DNA of 64,000 bases from Pseudescherichia sp031979925 (GTDB taxonomy: Bacteria > Pseudomonadota > Gammaproteobacteria > Enterobacterales > Enterobacteriaceae), in contig NZ_DALZFB010000004.1 in the NCBI RefSeq assembly GCF_031979925.1, forward strand, positions 248,001-312,000. Direction: 5' to 3'. Each line of letters begins with the position of its first letter. The stretch's first letter is position 1. A program made the position numbers and the translations under genes. The notes beneath the pieces are model-generated. The model was given only the letters and a program-made list of their open reading frames with translations, had not been told where the DNA came from and ran no database searches. Positions 27,058-33,188 of this stretch are shown here, piece by piece.

Positions 27058-27144
27058 TTAGAAGCCGCCACCTGCGTTAGAGGTGCTTGAGCTACTCATA
27101 CACCCTGCAACAGGGATTGATTTGAAATCTGGTTTATTATTCAT
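27058..27144 (-). CDS. 28-residue RiPP precursor peptide
   Basis: A small gene with a strong AAGGAG site five bases before its ATG at 27144. The peptide begins MNNKPDFKSIPVAG and ends CMSSSSTSNAGGGF. A short Lys/Asp/Phe-containing leader-like half is followed by a single Cys15, a Ser/Thr run (17-22), Asn23 and a Gly-rich end with terminal Phe28. This makes it a natural substrate for the radical SAM enzymes that follow. The frame is open further upstream to 27243, but that extension covers the promoter. Leader/core border and product type cannot be read; I know no family with this sequence. Confidence 0.75.
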   Translation of the reverse strand: MNNKPDFKSIPVAGCMSSSSTSNAGGGF

Positions 27145-27204
27145 AATAACTCCTTGATTTAATCTCATATTGATTTTGCAAAACCACACGGTTGTTGTGG
27201 TTGC

Positions 27205-27239
27205 GTAGTTATAACTACTCCCATAAATTTTATTGTCAA
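27205..27239 (-). promoter_or_regulatory. promoter of the RiPP operon with overlapping palindrome
   Basis: On the minus strand TTGACA (27239-27234) is followed after 18-20 bases by GTTATA / TATAAC as -10. The -10 lies inside the perfect 14-bp palindrome GTAGTTATAACTAC (27205-27218), which could be an operator. A 7-bp stem, AACCACA with TGTGGTT (27182-27202), follows in the leader. Confidence 0.55.
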
Positions 27240-27418
27240 ACATTTCTAATGTGTTTTTTTATTATTTAAGATAACTATCTGATTAAATAAAGCTTTTATT
27301 TTAAATTCATCATTTAAATATATTTTTATTATATATTTGCTATGTAAATAAATTACACGAAAACGTAATAGCTAATTTGGATTGATAATATTTTAACAGA
27401 CGGAGGAGTATGCTTTTT

Positions 27419-27463
27419 GTGGGCATGGTCAAGCGCCTGGGCCTGTGCACAGGCGCTTGTAGA
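27419..27463 (+). repeat. right 45-bp direct repeat (attR-like), displaced yhiN 3' end
   Basis: Exact copy of 23203-23247. The bases after it continue the yhiN frame as GAA CAA AAC TAA (EQN, stop), which looks like the original gene end displaced by the island. Confidence 0.9.
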
Positions 27464-27484
27464 ACAAAACTAACCCGTTAGCCT

Positions 27485-28846
27485 TTATTCCAACAGGCTG
27501 CGGTGTAACGCTTTTACCGCGCTGTCTGCGGATCCCGCTGGCAGCAGGAAGCAGAGGCTGTGGTCAGAGGCCCCGTGGCAAATCATGCGCACGGCGTGCG
27601 TCTCTAGCTCGGCAAAGACCTCTTTGCATACCGCTGCCTCCTGAGAGAGCGCATTACCAATCAACGAGACGAGCGCCAGCCCGGTCTCGATCTCAACGTG
27701 GCAGTGCGACGACAGCTCGGTGAGCAGTGAGGTAGTCAACGTATCGGCCTCGCCTGACGTCGAACCGGTGGAGTTGAGGATCAGCGCGATGCTCGTCTCC
27801 GAGGTGGTCACCAGATCGAGCGCTACTTCGTGACGGGATAAAATCGCAAACGTCTCGGCTAAAAAGCGGTGTGCCGGCTGCGCATCCAGGCTGGATAACG
27901 TCAACAGCGTCTGCTGGCGGCGCATGGCCAGGGCGCGATAGCGCGACGGTTCCAGCACGTCACGGCGAACCAGCGTTCCGCCTGCGGACGCGTTATTGCT
28001 GGCCCCGACAAATACCGGAATGTTTTTGCGCATGGCAGGTAGCAGGGTAGCCGGGTGCAGCACTTTGGCACCAAAGGTCGCCATCTCTCTCGCTTCAGAG
28101 AACGAGAGGTTATCAATACGTTTTGCCTGGGGGACGATCCGGGGATCGGTAGTATAGATCCCGGCGACATCGGTCCAGATATCCACACGTGAGGCATGAA
28201 GCGCCTCTGCCAGTAGGGAAGCGGTGTAGTCGCTGCCGCCGCGCCCGAGGGTGGTCGTTTGTCCTGTCGCGTCGCTGCCTATAAAGCCCTGGGTTACCAT
28301 CAGCGCCTGCTCAATACGCGGGCGTAAATGTTTTTCCGCCAGCTCGGCGATGGCGTCGATGGCCGGTACTGCGCAGCCAAACGTATCATCGGTACGAATG
28401 ACTTTACGGGCATCAAACCACTGCGTTTCTACTTCACGTTCCCGCAAGACTTCCACAAACAGCAGGGAGGACATCAGCTCCCCATGGCTCACCAGCTCAT
28501 CGCACAGCGTGGCTGAACGGGAATCGAGAGCCGTTTCGGCCAGGCGGCTGATATTGTCGAGGAGACGATCGATCTCCTGACCAATGGCGTCTGGCTGTTT
28601 CAGGCGTGAAATAATGTTGTATTGCAGGGCGCGCAGGGTGGCGATTTTGTCCAGCCGAACGTGGCTTTCCAGACCGGAAGCGAGTTCGACTAACAGGTTA
28701 GTTACGCCCGCAGAGGCAGACAGTACAACCAGACGAACGTTTTTATCAGCAAGGACAAGGGTGGCACTACGGCTCATCGCGTCAAAGTCAGCTACGCTGG
28801 TTCCGCCAAACTTGGCAACGATGATGTGTGGATAAGTGTGAGTCAT
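27485..28846 (-). CDS. lysC: lysine-type aspartokinase III paralogue, linked to the diaminopropane genes
   Basis: Phosphorylates aspartate, the first step to aspartate semialdehyde. The 453-residue protein has the aspartokinase motif VAKFGGTSVADFDAM (11-25), SHGELMSSLLF, GRGGSDYTASLLAEAL and two C-terminal ACT domains as in E. coli LysC (449), but the sequence differs clearly from it. No lysine riboswitch is seen upstream, unlike E. coli lysC. Its place, divergent from dat and ddc, suggests that it supplies aspartate semialdehyde for diaminobutyrate. The housekeeping lysC is presumably elsewhere in the genome, so this copy may be a dedicated isozyme; its feedback control cannot be read. Confidence 0.87.
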   Translation of the reverse strand: MTHTYPHIIVAKFGGTSVADFDAMSRSATLVLADKNVRLVVLSASAGVTNLLVELASGLESHVRLDKIATLRALQYNIISRLKQPDAIGQEIDRLLDNISRLAETALDSRSATLCDELVSHGELMSSLLFVEVLREREVETQWFDARKVIRTDDTFGCAVPAIDAIAELAEKHLRPRIEQALMVTQGFIGSDATGQTTTLGRGGSDYTASLLAEALHASRVDIWTDVAGIYTTDPRIVPQAKRIDNLSFSEAREMATFGAKVLHPATLLPAMRKNIPVFVGASNNASAGGTLVRRDVLEPSRYRALAMRRQQTLLTLSSLDAQPAHRFLAETFAILSRHEVALDLVTTSETSIALILNSTGSTSGEADTLTTSLLTELSSHCHVEIETGLALVSLIGNALSQEAAVCKEVFAELETHAVRMICHGASDHSLCFLLPAGSADSAVKALHRSLLE

Positions 28847-29285
28847 AACAATCTCATATCAGGGCGCCATATCGATATGGCATGAAAATTTTCATTTCGG
28901 CATAAGGGAAGAGCGCTTCACCTTACGAAATGTCCGCCCGCGAACATTTCTACTTAAAACTCAGGAACCTGCTCTCATTACATCTCACAGGTTACCGGGG
29001 TGGGATCGCATAAATAGTTAAATAAGGTCTTCCTTATCGGTTTGGATTTTAACGGCGGGCATAGTAAGTGATTTAATCCATTGAATCGATATTTTCTTCA
29101 ACGTTTATGTTAAACCGATGCTAAAACATTTCTTGTCATTGATTTTAAAGAATATTTACACAAAAGCCCACAAAAAATAAAAGATTGAGTCCGCTGCTGA
29201 AAACACATATATTAGCCGCGATTTTTTACCCCCCTTAAACCCTTATTCAATCGGTGTTTTAACGACGCCAGGTTGTAGGAGAGAT
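28847..29285. promoter_or_regulatory. lysC / dat divergent control region with two perfect palindromes
   Basis: This 439-base gap holds GCCATATCGATATGGC (28866-28881) directly followed by ATGAAAATTTTCAT (28882-28895), both perfect palindromes close to the lysC start. It also holds a stem GAAATGT / ACATTTC (28927-28950) and ATAAGG / CCTTAT (29022-29037). The dat side is AT-rich. No L-box riboswitch core was found. The regulators are unknown. Confidence 0.6.
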
Positions 29286-30671
29286 ATGATGACGGATAAA
29301 GTCCGTATTGATTCTTTGAGTGCTGATTCCTTACCGCAGAGCAATGAGACCTTTCTGGCCAGACAGGCCGAGTTTGAATCCAACGTCAGAAGTTATCCAC
29401 GTAAGTTGCCGTTAGCGATTACCAAAGCGCAGGGCGTCTGGATCACCGATGCAGATAATAAACAATACCTTGACTGTCTTGCAGGCGCCGGAACGCTGGC
29501 GCTGGGCCATAATCATCCTGATGTGATCCAAAGCATCCAAAGCGTCCTTACCAGTGGCTTACCGTTACATACGCTTGACCTGACCACACCGTTAAAAGAT
29601 GAGTTTTCTGCTTATCTGCTCTCGCTGCTGCCAGGTCAGGGCAAAGAGTACTGCCTGCAGTTCACCGGTCCTTCCGGCGCGGACGCCGTTGAAGCGGCGC
29701 TGAAGCTGGCGAAAAAAGTGACCGGACGTTCCGGCGTAATCAGCTTCTCCGGCGGTTATCACGGTATGACGCATGGCGCGCTCTCCGTAACCGGTAACCT
29801 GTCGCCAAAAGAAGCGGTTAACGGCATGATGCCGGAAGTGCAGTTTATGCCTTACCCGCATCAGTACCGTTGCCCGCTGGGCATCGGCGGCGAAGCCGGT
29901 GTGAAAGCGCTGACCTACTACTTCGAAAACCTGATCAACGACGTTGAGAGCGGCGTGCGTAAACCTGCTGCCGTGATCCTCGAAGCCGTACAGGGCGAAG
30001 GCGGCGTGAACCCGGCTCCAGCCGAGTGGCTGCAACGCATCCGTAAAGTGACTCAGGAACACGGTATTCTGCTGATCCTTGACGAAGTCCAGGCAGGCTT
30101 TGCCCGTACCGGCAAATTCTTTGCCTTCGAACACGCCGGTATCGAGCCGGACATCATCGTGATGTCGAAAGCGGTAGGCGGTGGTTTACCGCTGGCCGTG
30201 CTGGGCATTAAAAAGCAGTTCGACGCCTGGGCACCGGGCCACCATACCGGTACCTTCCGTGGCAACCAGCTGGCGATGGCCACCGGCCTCACCACGCTGA
30301 AGATCCTGAAAGAGGAAGGTGTTGCAGAGCAGGTCGCTGAAAAAGGCGAATGGCTGAAGGGCCAGCTGGCTGAGATGCAGAAGCGCTACCCGGTTATCGG
30401 TCACGTACGCGGTCTGGGCTTAATGATCGGGATTGAGATCGTTAAACCGCAGGAAGCGCAGGATCACATGGGCTGCCACCCGGCGGACGGCGATCTCTCT
30501 GCGCTGCTGCAGAAAAAATGCTTCGAAGCGGGTCTGATCCTCGAGCGCGGCGGCCGTGGCGGTTGCGTACTGCGTCTGCTGCCGTCCCTGCTGATCGACA
30601 AAAACGAGCTGGGGATCTTCCTCGATAAATTTGAAAACGCGCTGCTGAGCGCTGGCGTGAAGCCTGTTTAA
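29286..30671 (+). CDS. dat: L-2,4-diaminobutyrate:2-oxoglutarate aminotransferase
   Basis: Makes L-2,4-diaminobutyrate from aspartate semialdehyde with glutamate as amino donor; PLP-dependent, class III. The 461-residue protein has GSGADAVEAALKLAKK-type cofactor loop (TGPSGADAVEAALK), SGGYHGMTHGA, the aspartate-containing ILILDEVQAGFARTG motif (seen as LLILDEVQAGFARTGK) and the PLP lysine in VMSKAVGGGLPLAV. Two ATG codons are adjacent (29286, 29289); the second is better spaced from AGGAG. The gene lies 17 bases before ddc, as in Enterobacter and Acinetobacter diaminopropane operons. Confidence 0.93.
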   Translation: MMTDKVRIDSLSADSLPQSNETFLARQAEFESNVRSYPRKLPLAITKAQGVWITDADNKQYLDCLAGAGTLALGHNHPDVIQSIQSVLTSGLPLHTLDLTTPLKDEFSAYLLSLLPGQGKEYCLQFTGPSGADAVEAALKLAKKVTGRSGVISFSGGYHGMTHGALSVTGNLSPKEAVNGMMPEVQFMPYPHQYRCPLGIGGEAGVKALTYYFENLINDVESGVRKPAAVILEAVQGEGGVNPAPAEWLQRIRKVTQEHGILLILDEVQAGFARTGKFFAFEHAGIEPDIIVMSKAVGGGLPLAVLGIKKQFDAWAPGHHTGTFRGNQLAMATGLTTLKILKEEGVAEQVAEKGEWLKGQLAEMQKRYPVIGHVRGLGLMIGIEIVKPQEAQDHMGCHPADGDLSALLQKKCFEAGLILERGGRGGCVLRLLPSLLIDKNELGIFLDKFENALLSAGVKPV

Positions 30672-30688
30672 TCGGAGTTAATGAGCAC

Positions 30689-32152
30689 ATGTCTGATCTA
30701 AATCCGATTCTCTCTGGTTCCGCGCAGAGCATTGCCGCCTATCAGGAAGCGATTGAGCAGAGCACACAAGCCGTTGTGCAGTGGCTTAAGCAACCTGAGA
30801 TGTACCAGGGCAAAACCGTTGCGGAACTCCGTGAGCGCATCAATTTAGAGTTTACTGCTCAGGGCCTGGGTAACCAGGCCGCCATTGAGCGCGCGGTGGA
30901 GTATTTCCTCAAGGACAGCCTCTCTGTACACCATCCGCAGTGTGTGGCGCATCTGCACTGCCCGAGCCTGGTGATTAGCCAGGCGGCGGAAGTGCTGATT
31001 AATGCCACCAACCAGAGCATGGACTCCTGGGACCAGAGCCCGTCGGCGACCATCATCGAGGTCAAGCTGATTGAGTGGCTGCGCGAGCAGGTCGGTTACA
31101 CAGCGGGCGACGCCGGGGTCTTCACCAGCGGCGGTACGCAGAGCAACCTGATGGGCCTGATGTTGGCGCGCGATGCCTTTTTTGCTCGCCAGGGTCACTC
31201 CGTTCAGCTGCACGGCCTGACCGGTAATCTCAGCAAAATTAAAGTGTTATGTTCTGAAAACGCACACTTCTCTGTGCAGAAGAATATGGCGCTGATGGGG
31301 CTGGGTTACCAGGCCGTGACGCTGGTGAAAACCGATCAATTCTCGCGTATGGATCTCAACGATCTTAAAGAGAAGCTGGCGCAGGCGAAAGCCAACGGTG
31401 AGCAGGTGATGGCCATTGTCGCCACCGCCGGGACTACCGATGCGGGCGCGATCGATCCGTTAGCTGACATCGCCGCGCTGGCGGCTGAAGAGCAGATCTG
31501 GGTGCACGTGGATGCGGCCTGGGGCGGCGCGCTGCTGCTGTCTGAGAAGTATCGTCACTTCCTGAACGGTCTGGAACTCGCGGACTCCGTCACGCTGGAC
31601 TTCCACAAGCAGTACTTCCAGACCATCAGCTGTGGCGCGTTCCTGCTGAAAGATGCGCGTCACTATCAGCTGATGCGCTATCAGGCGGCGTACCTGAACT
31701 CTGATTTCGACGAAGAGCAGGGCGTACCGAACCTGGTCTCTAAATCGCTGCAAACCACCCGCCGTTTCGATGCGCTGAAGCTGTGGATGGGCCTTGAAGC
31801 GCTGGGTAAAAAGCAGTATGCCGAAATCATTGATAATGGCGTAACCCTGGCACAGCAGGTGGCGCAGTTTGTAGCCGAGCAGCCGCAGCTGGAGCTGGTC
31901 ATGCAGCCGCAGCTGGCTAGCGTACTGTTCCGTTTCCGCCCGGAAAACGGCGACACCGCAGGCGTTGCGTTGCTGAACCAGCGTATCGGCGATGCGTTGC
32001 TGGCCTCCGGGGCGGCGAACGTTGGCGTAACGGAAGCCGACGGCGTAACCTGCCTGAAGCTGACCCTGCTCAACCCGGTCGTTTGCCTGGAAGACGTAAA
32101 AGTTCTGCTGGCAAGTGTGATTGCCTGTGGGCAGCAGCTGCACAACGCCTGA
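30689..32152 (+). CDS. ddc: L-2,4-diaminobutyrate decarboxylase
   Basis: Decarboxylates diaminobutyrate to 1,3-diaminopropane; PLP-dependent group II decarboxylase of 487 residues. Visible motifs are FTSGGTQSNLMGLMLARD (cofactor phosphate contact), AHFSVQKNMALMGLG, the aspartate motif VHVDAAWGGALLLS, and the PLP lysine in TLDFHKQYFQTI. It is co-transcribed with dat (17-base gap) and followed by a strong terminator. Together with the divergent aspartokinase it forms a path from aspartate to diaminopropane, a polyamine that may act alone or feed a siderophore. Confidence 0.93.
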   Translation: MSDLNPILSGSAQSIAAYQEAIEQSTQAVVQWLKQPEMYQGKTVAELRERINLEFTAQGLGNQAAIERAVEYFLKDSLSVHHPQCVAHLHCPSLVISQAAEVLINATNQSMDSWDQSPSATIIEVKLIEWLREQVGYTAGDAGVFTSGGTQSNLMGLMLARDAFFARQGHSVQLHGLTGNLSKIKVLCSENAHFSVQKNMALMGLGYQAVTLVKTDQFSRMDLNDLKEKLAQAKANGEQVMAIVATAGTTDAGAIDPLADIAALAAEEQIWVHVDAAWGGALLLSEKYRHFLNGLELADSVTLDFHKQYFQTISCGAFLLKDARHYQLMRYQAAYLNSDFDEEQGVPNLVSKSLQTTRRFDALKLWMGLEALGKKQYAEIIDNGVTLAQQVAQFVAEQPQLELVMQPQLASVLFRFRPENGDTAGVALLNQRIGDALLASGAANVGVTEADGVTCLKLTLLNPVVCLEDVKVLLASVIACGQQLHNA

Positions 32153-32164
32153 TTACATCAGACG

Positions 32165-32202
32165 TAAAAAAAGCCGACGGCAGTGGTGTTGTCGGCTTTT
32201 TT
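32165..32202 (+). terminator. intrinsic terminator after ddc, usable from both sides
   Basis: AAAAAAGCCGAC pairs with GTCGGCTTTTTT around a 12-base loop; it serves ddc and the convergent gene at 32207. Confidence 0.88.
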
Positions 32203-32206
32203 ATTT

Positions 32207-33085
32207 CTACAGGTTATCTTTTATTCTTTTGATAAAACGATAGTACTCCTGCATCTCATAGAGCTTAAGTTTATTATTCATCGCTTCCCAGCCCGCATCG
32301 CTTAGTTGAGTCGAAGGCTGCCATGACTCCTCACTCCCTCTAATCTCTTCCAGCGTTTGTTGCGGGGTCAGGGCTGCATCCAGGTTCTTCGGCAGATCTT
32401 TAGGGGAGACGATAGTGACAGCGGCGAACCTGTAGTATTTATACGGCGTACTGTTTTTAGCGAGCGCTCGCCACCCATCCGCCTTATTAAAATCACTTTC
32501 CAGTTTGGAAAGATGCAGTGAAAACGCCAGGTACCAAATCTCGGTGTTGCCACAAAAATCAGTAATCTCAATATATTGATGATACCGGTTAAGCTGGATG
32601 GCATCCTCATCAGCTGTATCATTCTCACGGCTTGCCGCAGAAAAGTAGGGAAAGAGCGGCGTACCATAAAAAGAGACCCGGCCTTGATTGGCATATTTTT
32701 TCGGTGGGCTGTTCGTGGGGATGGATGCCCGTAGCTCAGGCCCGGTAGTGCTGATCCCAATGAACTCGCGCTTTTCAATATTTTCAAAAAGCTGCGCCCG
32801 GTAAATACCGCCGTTTATTGCGATAATGTTGATTTCATAATCGAAATCTATCGTACCAGACATTATTGAACTATAAATTTTGACCTGATGATTCGCATTG
32901 CCAAAACAGCATTTAAACTGGCTGTCTTTTGTCAGGAAAACATCATAGCTGCCGCGCGCGTTATAGCTAGCCAGTCGGGCACTAACCTTACTCTGCGCCA
33001 GCGACCGGGTTGCAACGAACAGTGAGACGATCGCCACTGCGGCTGAAACAAGGGGGATGATGTTCTCTTTTATAGATATGTCCAT
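32207..33085 (-). CDS. hypothetical membrane-anchored protein
   Basis: I do not recognise this 292-residue protein. From the ATG at 33085 (MDISIKENIIPLVSAAVAIV) it has one N-terminal hydrophobic helix (about 8-27, ENIIPLVSAAVAIVSLFVAT) and then a soluble, probably beta-rich part (TIDFDYEINIIAINGGIYRA, EITDFCGNTEIWYLAFSLHL). A longer frame to 33136 exists, but GGTGGA sits before 33085. No catalytic motif stands out. The gene is more AT-rich than its neighbours, alone between ddc and phoX, and probably acquired. Confidence 0.65.
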   Translation of the reverse strand: MDISIKENIIPLVSAAVAIVSLFVATRSLAQSKVSARLASYNARGSYDVFLTKDSQFKCCFGNANHQVKIYSSIMSGTIDFDYEINIIAINGGIYRAQLFENIEKREFIGISTTGPELRASIPTNSPPKKYANQGRVSFYGTPLFPYFSAASRENDTADEDAIQLNRYHQYIEITDFCGNTEIWYLAFSLHLSKLESDFNKADGWRALAKNSTPYKYYRFAAVTIVSPKDLPKNLDAALTPQQTLEEIRGSEESWQPSTQLSDAGWEAMNNKLKLYEMQEYYRFIKRIKDNL

Positions 33086-33188
33086 GTAGGGTTCCACCTG
33101 CCGTCCAAACAAAGAAAATTCCAGACATGTTGCCACATCTGGAATTAAATGCGTTCAGGTTCAGCAGTTAGAGCAAGCGGAGGCAGTC

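Larger units (their letters stand above)
23248..27418. mobile_element. AT-rich genomic islet carrying a RiPP operon, bounded by direct repeats
   Basis: The segment is clearly more AT-rich than the GC-rich genes on both sides, is bounded by a perfect 45-bp direct repeat derived from the end of yhiN, and carries one minus-strand operon of five genes foreign to the E. coli backbone. It encodes no integrase, transposase or replication gene, so it either lost its recombinase or was moved in trans. Calling it mobile is inference from the repeats and composition. Confidence 0.7.
27145..27484. other. AT-rich gap between precursor gene and lysC
   Basis: Apart from the operon promoter and the right 45-bp repeat, this stretch is very AT-rich and shows no convincing gene. 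A 23-codon frame at 27410-27481 on the plus strand has a GGAGGAG site but overlaps the repeat and is probably chance. Confidence 0.5.

Noticed and set aside
27058..27243. 61-codon form of the precursor peptide
   Set aside because: The extra 33 codons cover the promoter and leader hairpin; the AAGGAG site belongs to the ATG at 27144.
23203..27463. tRNA gene as integration target
   Set aside because: No tRNA fold is visible at either repeat; the repeat is coding sequence of yhiN.
28847..29285. Lysine riboswitch before lysC
   Set aside because: E. coli lysC has one, so I looked for L-box core sequences on the minus strand; none of the conserved segments is present and only about 130 bases before the start are GC-rich enough to fold.
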